Made by a program: the position numbers and the translations under genes. From NCBI GenBank assembly GCA_016288355.1, contig JAEEYY010000077.1, positions 1 through 8,439 on the forward strand: DNA of 8,439 bases, in the 5' to 3' direction. This DNA is from Synergistes sp. GTDB lineage: Bacteria; Synergistota; Synergistia; Synergistales; Synergistaceae. Positions 1-6,278 of the stretch are shown here, piece by piece (within the stretch, counting starts at the first letter, position 1; every line of letters begins with the position of its first letter). A model generated the notes under the pieces. It was given only the letters and a program-made list of their open reading frames with translations. It ran no database searches and was not told the DNA's origin.

Positions 1-1
1 G

Positions 2-1156
2 GACGCTTACTTTGAAGCGATGTCCGGCTTCACTACGACGGGAGCCACCGTGCTGAGCGATATAGAACCGGTGCCGCGCGGCATACTGATGTGGCGCGCG
101 CAGACGCAGTGGCTCGGCGGCATGGGGATAGTTGTTCTTGTGATAGCAATGCTGCCGCTGCTCGGCGTGAACATGACGCAGCTCTTCAAGGCGGAAAGCC
201 CGGGGCCGAGCCTTGAAAAGACCTCTCCGCGCATCGAGGAGATGGCGATGATGCTGTGGCGCGTATACATGGGAGTTACCGTCGCAAGCACGCTTCTGCT
301 CGCGGCAGGAGGCATGACCTTTTACAATGCGATAGCTCATACATTCGCCGCCGTTTCCACCGGCGGATTCTCAACGCACAATGCCAGCATCTCCTTTTAC
401 GATTCCGCATACATAGACTACGTGCTAACTTTAGTAATGTTCATATCAGGCGCCAACTTCAACCTGCACCTTGCCGCGATCAGAGGAAAAACGCTGAAGC
501 CCTATAAAGACTCCGAATTCCGCTTCTACACCGCCATTGTGCTGGGGGCTTCTCTCATGGTATGCGCGGTCCTTCTGCACAGCGGCACGTTCAACGGATT
601 TTTCAGCGCGCTTCGCTTCTCCCTCTTCCAGGTGGTAAGCATCATAACCACGACCGGCTTTGCCACCGCGGACTTTGGGTTATGGCCGGTCTTTACGCAG
701 CTTGTGCTTTTAGCGCTGATGTTCATAGGCGGCTGCGCAGGATCGACCGCGGGAGCAATAAAATGCGTCCGTTTTCAGGTTGTTATAAAGGAATCGGTCG
801 CGGAACTGAAAAAAATGATACACCCAAACGCTGTAGTGGCGATATTCCAGAGCGGAGGCACGGTCAGCCCTTCGATGGTGGCGTCGTCCGCATGCTTCAT
901 TGCGACATATGTGATCATATGGGCCATGTCCTCTCTTGCCGTCAGTATCTGCGGCTGTGACGCTGTAACTGCGGTAAGCTCGGTTGCGGCTACGCTCGGC
1001 AATATCGGTCCGGGCCTTGCCGACGTAGGCCCTGTCTGCAACTTCGCATGGCAGAGCAGCTTTGCCAAATGGGTATACACCTTCGATATGCTCTGCGGAA
1101 GGCTTGAGCTCTATACGATACTCGTCCTCTTCAGTAAGTATATGTGGAAAAGATAA
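2..1156 (+). CDS. trkH: TrkH/KtrB-family potassium uptake transporter subunit (5' partial)
   Basis: This is the membrane, K+-conducting subunit of a Trk/Ktr uptake system; the family normally works with a cytoplasmic NAD(H)/nucleotide-binding TrkA/KtrA partner, which is not in the window. The frame is open from base 2, before the first ATG at 20, and the residues ahead of that ATG (DAYFEA) continue the family's first pore loop, so the gene starts upstream. Counting from the ATG at 20, the four pore-loop signatures are visible: TTTGAT (5-10), STGGFS (113-118), TTTGFAT (210-216) and TLGNIGPG (325-332), each with the filter glycine. The gating-loop segment GGCAGSTAGAIK (237-248) is present. The C-terminus (LCGRLELYTILVLFSKYMW) is typical of TrkH. 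Several hydrophobic helices separate the loops. No hairpin terminator is visible after the TAA. The family call is secure; TrkH rather than KtrB is less certain because the N-terminal part is missing. Confidence 0.93.
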   Translation, partial: DAYFEAMSGFTTTGATVLSDIEPVPRGILMWRAQTQWLGGMGIVVLVIAMLPLLGVNMTQLFKAESPGPSLEKTSPRIEEMAMMLWRVYMGVTVASTLLLAAGGMTFYNAIAHTFAAVSTGGFSTHNASISFYDSAYIDYVLTLVMFISGANFNLHLAAIRGKTLKPYKDSEFRFYTAIVLGASLMVCAVLLHSGTFNGFFSALRFSLFQVVSIITTTGFATADFGLWPVFTQLVLLALMFIGGCAGSTAGAIKCVRFQVVIKESVAELKKMIHPNAVVAIFQSGGTVSPSMVASSACFIATYVIIWAMSSLAVSICGCDAVTAVSSVAATLGNIGPGLADVGPVCNFAWQSSFAKWVYTFDMLCGRLELYTILVLFSKYMWKR

Positions 1157-1188
1157 TACTTACTGCCTATTTATGCACATTTATTTAC

Positions 1189-1204
1189 ACACTACCCATA
1201 GTGT
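1189..1204 (+). promoter_or_regulatory. NrdR box 1
   Basis: The 16 bases ACACTACCCATAGTGT have perfectly complementary 6-bp arms (ACACTA/TAGTGT) and match 13 of 16 positions of the NrdR-box consensus acaCwAtATaTwGtgt; the mismatches lie in the centre. NrdR is the Zn/ATP-cone repressor of ribonucleotide reductase genes, and the site lies 135 bases upstream of the nrdJ start. The regulator gene itself is not in the window. Confidence 0.88.
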
Positions 1205-1219
1205 TTAGTGTATAAGTTG

Positions 1220-1235
1220 TCAATATATATAGTGC
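1220..1235 (+). promoter_or_regulatory. NrdR box 2
   Basis: TCAATATATATAGTGC matches 13 of 16 positions of the NrdR consensus, with mismatches at positions 1, 4 and 16. It begins exactly 31 bp after box 1, about three helical turns, placing both boxes on the same face of the DNA, as is characteristic of paired NrdR sites. It lies just upstream of the proposed nrdJ -35 element. Confidence 0.85.
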
Positions 1236-1242
1236 TTTTTAC

Positions 1243-1271
1243 TTTTCAAAACTCCAAATAACTGCTATTAT
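1243..1271 (+). promoter_or_regulatory. Candidate sigma-70-type promoter of nrdJ
   Basis: An extended -10 (TG at 1263-1264, then TATTAT at 1266-1271, 5/6 to consensus) lies 17 bp downstream of a -35-like TTTTCA (1243-1248, 4/6). The leader to the ATG at 1339 would be about 60 bases and would include a small 5-bp hairpin (CCGGT 1276-1280 with ACCGG 1289-1293). A competing arrangement uses TTGTCA at 1217-1222, overlapping NrdR box 2, but its -10 is poor. The start site is predicted only. Confidence 0.55.
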
Positions 1272-1338
1272 GGGCCCGGTGCGGTTTTACCGGCTCTTTT
1301 ATATTCAACGGCTTTATCTGGAGGTCTGTTTTACAGTT

Positions 1339-3051
1339 ATGATCATCAAACCCGCTTTCAGTCAATCCGCAAGGGAGATTCTGCGCGACCGTTACCTTTG
1401 GCGCGACGATAACAGGAACCCGGTAGAGAAACCGGAAGAGATGCTGGTGCGTGTGGCTTCGCACGTGGCCGGCGCGGAACGCACTCTTCCTCTGCGCTGC
1501 AAATGGGCCGATGAGTTCTACGAGATAATGGCCGGCCTTCTTTTTATGCCGAACAGCCCCACGCTTATGAACGCGGGGCGCCCCTCACCGCACGGACAGC
1601 TTGCGGCCTGCTTTGTGATCGGCATAGAAGATACGATGGAAAGCATCTGCGAAGCGCTGCGCAAACAGATGCTTATTCACAAGAGCGGCGGCGGCACCGG
1701 CTTTAACTTCTCAAAGCTCCGCCAGGAGGGCGCAAAGGTAAACAGCACAAAAGGCAGAGCCTCAGGTCCGGTATCTTTTATGGGACTCTTTGACAAGGCC
1801 ACTGAAACAGTCCAGCAGGGCGGCATGAGACGCGGCGCGAATATGGGGATACTGAGCGCGGATCATCCCGATATCAGAAAATTCATCCACTGCAAGGATA
1901 AAGACGGGACCATAACAAATTTCAACATCTCAGTCGGCATATCCGACAGCTTCATGAGAAGAGCCCAGGAATATCCGCAGGGCAGCGAGGCTGAACTGCT
2001 TGCCGAGATAGCCGATTCCGCATGGCGTACCGGAGATCCGGGAGTGATCTTCCTCGACGCGGTAAACCGCGGCAACACGACGCCGGCCCTCGGGGAACTG
2101 ACCGCGACAAATCCCTGCGGGGAGTCGCCTCTTTATCCCAACGAGGCCTGCAACCTCGGCTCGATAAATCTGTCTCTTATGTTAAAAAAGGACGGGAGTT
2201 TCGACTACGATCTGCTGCGCTCCGTAACCGCTACCGCAACACGTTTTCTTGACGACGTAATAGAGATAAACGATTATCCTCTGCCGGAGATCGCAGAAGC
2301 GGTACAGCTGACACGGAAGATCGGGCTCGGCGTGATGGGCTGGGCCGATCTGCTCTTCCGTCTCCGCATGCCTTACGACAGCGGTGAAGCGCTTTCGCTT
2401 GCCGAAAGCATAATGAAGACGATACGGGACACAGCGCATGAAACGTCGGCGGAACTGGGCGCAGAAAAAGGAGTGCCGGCATCGCTTGCACACCTCGGGC
2501 GCCGCAATGCCACGCTTACCTGCATAGCGCCTACCGGTACTATCGCGCTGCTGGCCGGATGTTCCTCCGGCATTGAGCCTCTCTTCGCGCTTGAACATAC
2601 CCGCGTGCGCACGCAGCTTGACGGCAAAAAAGTCGTTATGAAGCAGACAAACCGCTGGTATGAAGAGGCACGTAAGGAAGGGCTGAGCGAAGATCTTATG
2701 AAAAAGGTCTTTGTAACCTCGCACGACATAGCGCCTTCAGCTCACGTGCGTATGCAGGGAAGCTTCCAGAAGTACACGGATCTTGCAGTATCCAAGACGA
2801 TAAACCTGCGCCACGAATGCAGCGTAAAAGATGTGCTTGACGCATACATGCTGGCATGGAATGAAGGCTGCAAGGGGATAACAGTATATCGCGACGGCTC
2901 CAAGCAGAGCCAGGTCCTCTACACGAAGGACGACGAAGAAAAAGCCGTTGAAAAGAGCGCCGAGGAAAACGCGCGAATCGAGAAAAAAGAACAGGACACG
3001 CTCCCGCGTTCCGCGGCAAAGCCGCGCTTCGTACTGAAGAGGTCCCGTTAG
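1339..3051 (+). CDS. nrdJ: Adenosylcobalamin-dependent (class II) ribonucleotide reductase
   Basis: The enzyme reduces ribonucleotides to deoxyribonucleotides in the cytoplasm, using coenzyme B12 to make a thiyl radical, so it needs no oxygen and no separate radical subunit. I chose the ATG at 1339 (570 residues): it matches the family N-terminus (SAREILRDRYLWRD) and follows a GGAGG at 1320-1324, although the spacing is long (14 bases). The upstream in-frame ATG at 1270 falls inside the proposed -10. From 1339, NPCGE (residues 258-262) supplies the catalytic Asn, thiyl Cys260 and Glu. Cys91 (AACFV) and Cys271 (EACNLGSINL) would form the substrate-reducing disulfide pair. SGGGTGFNFSKLR, the PTGTIALLAG phosphate-binding segment and GITVYRDGSK near residue 514 are also family signatures. 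Oddly, the last ~45 residues are only charged linker without cysteines; the usual C-terminal cysteine region is absent. Two NrdR boxes imply repression when dATP is plentiful. Confidence 0.95.
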   Translation: MIIKPAFSQSAREILRDRYLWRDDNRNPVEKPEEMLVRVASHVAGAERTLPLRCKWADEFYEIMAGLLFMPNSPTLMNAGRPSPHGQLAACFVIGIEDTMESICEALRKQMLIHKSGGGTGFNFSKLRQEGAKVNSTKGRASGPVSFMGLFDKATETVQQGGMRRGANMGILSADHPDIRKFIHCKDKDGTITNFNISVGISDSFMRRAQEYPQGSEAELLAEIADSAWRTGDPGVIFLDAVNRGNTTPALGELTATNPCGESPLYPNEACNLGSINLSLMLKKDGSFDYDLLRSVTATATRFLDDVIEINDYPLPEIAEAVQLTRKIGLGVMGWADLLFRLRMPYDSGEALSLAESIMKTIRDTAHETSAELGAEKGVPASLAHLGRRNATLTCIAPTGTIALLAGCSSGIEPLFALEHTRVRTQLDGKKVVMKQTNRWYEEARKEGLSEDLMKKVFVTSHDIAPSAHVRMQGSFQKYTDLAVSKTINLRHECSVKDVLDAYMLAWNEGCKGITVYRDGSKQSQVLYTKDDEEKAVEKSAEENARIEKKEQDTLPRSAAKPRFVLKRSR

Positions 3052-3066
3052 AAAGAATAATATCAA

Positions 3067-3100
3067 AGCCGGCGCGCCGTTCGGGCGCGCCGGCTCTTTT
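3067..3100 (+). terminator. Rho-independent terminator of nrdJ
   Basis: A perfect 12-bp GC-rich stem (3067-3078 with 3084-3095) closes a 5-base GTTCG loop and is followed by CTTTT. It begins 15 bases after the nrdJ stop. On the opposite strand the stem is followed by CTTTGATATT, so it might also weakly stop transcription of the convergent racemase-family gene. Confidence 0.92.
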
Positions 3101-3120
3101 GGTCTGTAGTTTCCTGAAGC

Positions 3121-3144
3121 GAATCATTTACGTTTAAACGATTC
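3121..3144 (-). repeat. Imperfect inverted repeat at the 3' end of the racemase-family gene
   Basis: On the - strand GAATCGTTT and AAATGATTC can pair over nine positions with one G-U, around a 6-base loop. The repeat starts at the last base of the racemase-family stop codon. No T-run follows it on the - strand, so it is a weak terminator or an mRNA 3'-end stabiliser rather than a classic intrinsic terminator. Confidence 0.4.
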
Positions 3145-3893
3145 TACATTGAATAACGTCCGCCTGTGTACTCCGTGGGATTCAGTGCGCTTTCGTAATG
3201 CCTTATCATCGTTATGAAGTCAAAGACCGGAAGCCCCGTATGGCGGTGGACCGCCGCTGAGAAGGGCGGCAGGTCGCTGCATTCGAGCTGTATCGCAGCC
3301 ACCTCTGGGTTTTCGGCGAGCATTTTGTCGCAGACCTCGAGTATCTCGCGTTCTATAACATCCGTGTCCATCGTTCCCTTTTCTTCAAGCACGGAGGAGC
3401 GGAATTCATACTTATCCTCCATCCCGTAAAGGACGACGGGCATATCGGGGGTAATGCCTACGTTGCGCAGATGGCGTTCGGTCATAACGGAAGCGTTTGC
3501 CGAGATTATCCCGACCTTTTTGCCACGCTTCAATGTGCGCACGATGAAGGGGACCTGGAGCATGCTCGACATAAATACCGGTATATTGACGGCATCGGCT
3601 ATCTCCTGCTGGAAAAGCGCCATGAAGCCGCAGGCTCCCGTTATTGCACGCACCCCTTCGGCCTCGAGCTTCTGCGCGCCCTCTATGAAGGGGGCCAGCA
3701 GAGCCGGGTCACGCTGATTGAGAAGCCGGTCGATAGATGCGCCGCGCACTTCGTGGTAACGCACCGGGAAGGGGTATGTCGTCGCGTTTCCTACATTCCC
3801 GGGGACACAGGGATAGGCCGCGTCTAATATCAGTATACCGATAGGCTCGCCATCCCAGGAGCGCGATTTTGATTTGATCTTATAAAAAGGCAT
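3144..3893 (-). CDS. Aspartate/glutamate/hydantoin racemase-family protein
   Basis: This 249-residue cytoplasmic protein belongs to the cofactor-independent Asp/Glu/hydantoin racemase superfamily, in which two cysteines on opposite faces of the active site swap a proton at the substrate alpha carbon. Both expected cysteines are visible: Cys88 in ITGACGFM and Cys205 in IQLECSDLPPF, each closing one of the two similar halves. The N-terminal GILILDAAYPCVPGNVGNATTYPF resembles the subgroup often labelled only as 'aspartate/glutamate racemase family'. Substrate (amino acid, hydantoin or maleate-like acid) cannot be read from sequence. The ATG at 3893 is supported by a strong AGGGGGAG (3899-3906) five bases upstream. 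The gene stands alone: it converges on nrdJ and is separated from the operon behind it by about 350 bases with its own promoter. No transporter or peptidase neighbour is present to suggest the substrate. Family call firm, specific function open. Confidence 0.88.
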   Translation of the reverse strand: MPFYKIKSKSRSWDGEPIGILILDAAYPCVPGNVGNATTYPFPVRYHEVRGASIDRLLNQRDPALLAPFIEGAQKLEAEGVRAITGACGFMALFQQEIADAVNIPVFMSSMLQVPFIVRTLKRGKKVGIISANASVMTERHLRNVGITPDMPVVLYGMEDKYEFRSSVLEEKGTMDTDVIEREILEVCDKMLAENPEVAAIQLECSDLPPFSAAVHRHTGLPVFDFITMIRHYESALNPTEYTGGRYSM

Positions 3894-3927
3894 TTTCTCT
3901 CCCCCTTAAAAGCTCATGATATTTTGT

Positions 3928-3957
3928 AATTTAGCACCGATAATATATATATGTCAA
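3928..3957 (-). promoter_or_regulatory. Promoter of the racemase-family gene
   Basis: Reading the - strand, a perfect TTGACA (3952-3957) is followed after 18 bp by TAAATT (3928-3933, 4/6), which is preceded by TGC (extended -10). The predicted transcript starts near 3921, giving a leader of under 30 bases with the strong ribosome site. The upstream DNA is about 90% AT and could act as an UP element. Confidence 0.75.
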
Positions 3958-4020
3958 TAATATAAATGAAAAATATAAAATATTTCAAAATCAATATATA
4001 ATTTTACAAAATCACATAAA
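3958..4020. other. Very AT-rich upstream segment with imperfect palindrome
   Basis: Only about 6 of 63 bases are G or C, in sharp contrast to the surrounding genes. Within it, 3967-3987 forms an imperfect 21-bp palindrome with TGAAA/TTTCA ends, placed about 10 bp upstream of the racemase-family -35. It could be an UP element, a curved-DNA segment or an operator. I see no gene in 3894-4244. Confidence 0.5.
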
Positions 4021-4130
4021 TTTCCACAGTTTAAGCGATACCTTCTGCAATATATACAGGAGAGGCAGGCTAAAAGGCGGAGTATGCTTTCAGTGTGAAA
4101 GAAAGATCAATGAAGGCCGCGCTGATGCAT

Positions 4131-4175
4131 AAAAAGTCAAAAACCGCGCGCATGAACAACGAAAACAGAGCGCAC
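4131..4175 (-). terminator. Candidate terminator of the cytidylate kinase-like/rlmN operon
   Basis: On the - strand GTGCGC (4170-4175) can pair with GCGCGC (4146-4151, one G-U) and is followed by two T-rich runs, the first TTTTT at 4139-4143. A second possible stem just before it (CTGCGG/CCGCAG, 4175-4180 with 4195-4200) overlaps it and would be an alternative fold. The loop is long (18 bases), so this is a moderate candidate. It lies about 70 bases past the last gene of the operon. Confidence 0.4.
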
Positions 4176-4244
4176 TGCGGCGCACCGCCTTTTCCCGCAG
4201 CACATCAATTAGTATATCGAAACTTTTACAGTACCAAAATCAGA

Positions 4245-4619
4245 TCAGTCAGCCGGGTCGTCGTCTTTTCTCAGAGCCGAGGAGGGCAGTTCGATCACTT
4301 CCTCCGCTTCTTCGATATCCTTTTCGCTGGCCGCCACGTTGACCGCATCGTTCAGGCTGCGCTCGGCCGAGGAGCCCCCGGAAGGCCCCTCTTCCGTATA
4401 TATTCTGCGGCGCTCATATCCGGCGCTTTCTCTCCCGTCCTCTTGTCTGCCGGCCGGCCCGCGGTTCGTGTATATATAGGTCGTTCCGCCTTTGATGAAT
4501 TTGTAAGCCAGCAAAACGAGCAAAAACACACCGACGAAGGCCGCCAGAAGTATCATCGCGGGAAATGCTATGCCGAATACCAGTGTACCAATTATCAGAA
4601 TCAGTATAAACCAGGTCAT
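4245..4619 (-). CDS. Small membrane protein with acidic cytoplasmic tail, coupled to rlmN
   Basis: I do not recognise a named family for this 124-residue protein. Residues 3-42 are almost wholly hydrophobic and long enough for two membrane helices with a tight turn near Pro20 (GIAFPAMILL). Lys40 and Lys43 at the end of the second helix suggest, by the positive-inside rule, that the tail is cytoplasmic. Residues 45-75 are hydrophilic with Gly, Arg and Tyr; residues 90-124 are strongly acidic (KDIEEAEEVIEL, then DDDPAD at the end). There is no cleavable signal peptide pattern. Its ATG (4617-4619) overlaps the rlmN TGA (4616-4618) as ATGA, so translation is very likely coupled to rlmN and the two products may be made in related amounts. 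Its reality is supported by this junction, the coherent hydrophobic/hydrophilic layout and the operon direction. Confidence 0.78.
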   Translation of the reverse strand: MTWFILILIIGTLVFGIAFPAMILLAAFVGVFLLVLLAYKFIKGGTTYIYTNRGPAGRQEDGRESAGYERRRIYTEEGPSGGSSAERSLNDAVNVAASEKDIEEAEEVIELPSSALRKDDDPAD

Positions 4620-6244
4620 CTGCTTTTCCTCGTTCCGCTGTTTTTTTCGCCTGTGTTTCTTTTCGGCGGACGGCCGGACGCCCGACGCCAGCTGCCTGAG
4701 CCGAAATGCGCATTATGCCCTGTATGTTTTGCTTTTCCGCCGCGCGGCGGCGCCTGCGTTTCCCGCTGCGGCATATCTCTTTCCGCACCGCGAGGGGTGC
4801 TTTTTTCGTTCCGGGACGGCTGCGCCGGGGATGTACGCTTTGCAGCTCTTTCTTTTTCAGTCCCGGAATACTCGTCGCGGCCGCGTATTTTTATAATATT
4901 CCCGCCGCGGTCATATCCGTCATTCCGCTTTTGTCCGCGCTTCCCGCCCTCCCTGCCGGAAGGCTGCCGCGTATCGTCTTTGCGGCCCCGTCCTGAAGGT
5001 TCTGCTATAAAGCCTCCGGAGGGGCGGAACGGCTTTCTAATGACTTTTTCAGGCTTTGATCCGGTATCGTTTTTTGCCTGCTTTGCTTTTCCGCCGCTCT
5101 CTATTTTTATGCTCTCACGTCTGAAAGTAGATTCTGAAGAGCTGTTTCCTGCATCGGAGACGTTCTTATCCTTAAAGACCGCTTCTCCGCGTTCTGTTTT
5201 GCGCCGCAGCTGCCCGCAGGCAGCGTCAATGTCGGCGCCGCGTTCGGTGCGGATCTCACACTCAAAGCCTGCGCTCTCCAAAACGCTGCGGAAGCGCAGC
5301 ACCGCTTCGGCGCGCGGTTTTTCGTATCTGCCGTTTACTTCGTTTGCCGGTATAAGGTTGATGAATACATGCAGTCCTTTCAGATACCGCAGCAGATCGC
5401 GGGCTGCTTCAACGCTGTCGTTGACACCTCCGAAAAGCGCGTATTCGATCGTTATCCGGTCGCCGGTCAGCGTCTGATACTTCTGCATCGCCGAACGCAG
5501 CTCTTCCAGCGGATATGTCCGGTTGACAGGCATCAGCATGCTCCTTAAGTCGCTGTCCGCGGCATGGAGCGATACGGCAAGTCTTGCTCCGAGACCGGAA
5601 GCCGCAAATTCCTCGATTCCGGGAACAACGCCGGACGTCGAGACCGTGATGTGGCGTATGCCGAGCCTGCGCATTTTAGGACTGTTCAGCATGCGCACGG
5701 ATTTCAGGACCGAAGCGGTATTAAGGAACGGTTCGCCCATCCCCATGTAGACGACGCTGTTTACCTGACGCCCTATATGCTTTTCTGCCGCAAGCAGCTG
5801 TCCGGCTATCTCGCCGGCGCTGAGATTGCGAACGAAGCCGGACTGTCCGGTGGCGCAGAAAGAGCACTGCAGAGGACAGCCCACCTGAGTCGACATGCAC
5901 AGGGTGAGACGGCTGCCATCCTTAAGGAGAACAGACTCCACCGACTCGCCGTCGCGAAGCCGCCACAGGAATTTTTTAGTGCCGTCCTGCGAGCGCTGCT
6001 CCCTTTGAAGGACAGGGTAGGCAAAATCCAGCCGTTCGGCAAGAGCCGCTCTTAAGTCTTTCGACAGATTGGTCATTTCGGACGGTTCGCAGACATACTT
6101 CTGCCAAAGCCATTCGCATATCTGTCCGGCTCTGAAGCCCGGCTCTGCGAAGGCGGCTTTCATATACTCTTCCCATTCGCTGTGATCAAGGTCAAGCGCG
6201 TATCTTTTTTCTGTCATATTATCCAGGCTTTCCTGCAAATGCAT
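4616..6244 (-). CDS. rlmN: 23S rRNA (adenine-2503-C2)/tRNA methyltransferase RlmN with long basic C-terminal extension
   Basis: RlmN is a radical-SAM enzyme that adds a methyl group to C2 of A2503 in 23S rRNA (and A37 of some tRNAs) by a ping-pong mechanism via a methylated cysteine. Numbering from the ATG at 6244, the 4Fe-4S motif is Cys123, Cys127, Cys130 (GCPLQCSFCATG). The two catalytic cysteines are Cys116 (LCMSTQ) and the methyl-carrying Cys343 (GADIDAACGQL). The SAM-contact motif YMGMGEPFLN (166-175) and SLHA (225-228) are also intact. The core ends near residue 350, where family members usually stop; here a ~190-residue tail rich in Gly, Arg, Lys, Ser and Pro follows and looks disordered. 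The start at 6244 has AGGA five bases upstream; a second ATG at 6217 (residue 10) is possible but has weaker spacing. The gene lies 34 bases behind the cytidylate kinase-like gene and shares an ATGA overlap with the next one. Confidence 0.95.
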   Translation of the reverse strand: MHLQESLDNMTEKRYALDLDHSEWEEYMKAAFAEPGFRAGQICEWLWQKYVCEPSEMTNLSKDLRAALAERLDFAYPVLQREQRSQDGTKKFLWRLRDGESVESVLLKDGSRLTLCMSTQVGCPLQCSFCATGQSGFVRNLSAGEIAGQLLAAEKHIGRQVNSVVYMGMGEPFLNTASVLKSVRMLNSPKMRRLGIRHITVSTSGVVPGIEEFAASGLGARLAVSLHAADSDLRSMLMPVNRTYPLEELRSAMQKYQTLTGDRITIEYALFGGVNDSVEAARDLLRYLKGLHVFINLIPANEVNGRYEKPRAEAVLRFRSVLESAGFECEIRTERGADIDAACGQLRRKTERGEAVFKDKNVSDAGNSSSESTFRRESIKIESGGKAKQAKNDTGSKPEKVIRKPFRPSGGFIAEPSGRGRKDDTRQPSGREGGKRGQKRNDGYDRGGNIIKIRGRDEYSGTEKERAAKRTSPAQPSRNEKSTPRGAERDMPQRETQAPPRGGKAKHTGHNAHFGSGSWRRASGRPPKRNTGEKNSGTRKSR

Positions 6245-6278
6245 CCGGGTCCTGCGCCCGTTGCTCTGCCTTGCGTAT

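Noticed and set aside
1270..1338. The upstream ATG at 1270 as the nrdJ start, adding 23 residues.
   Set aside because: It lies inside the proposed extended -10, lacks a ribosome site, and the extra residues do not match the family N-terminus, which begins near the ATG at 1339.
1157..1338. A cobalamin riboswitch ahead of the B12-dependent nrdJ.
   Set aside because: The proposed leader is only about 60 bases and I see no B12-box-like sequence or the multi-stem fold; only a 5-bp hairpin is present.
2182..2724. Open frames on the - strand inside nrdJ, up to 180 codons.
   Set aside because: The sense frame encodes clear nrdJ motifs over the whole region; these are codon-bias shadows without start signals or domains.
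4095..5477. A 460-codon open frame on the + strand, antisense to the small membrane gene and the 3' part of rlmN.
   Set aside because: It overlaps the conserved catalytic core of rlmN, its translation has no recognisable domain and is full of Ser/Arg/Pro/Phe as expected for an antisense shadow in GC-biased DNA, and no ribosome site or promoter was convincing.
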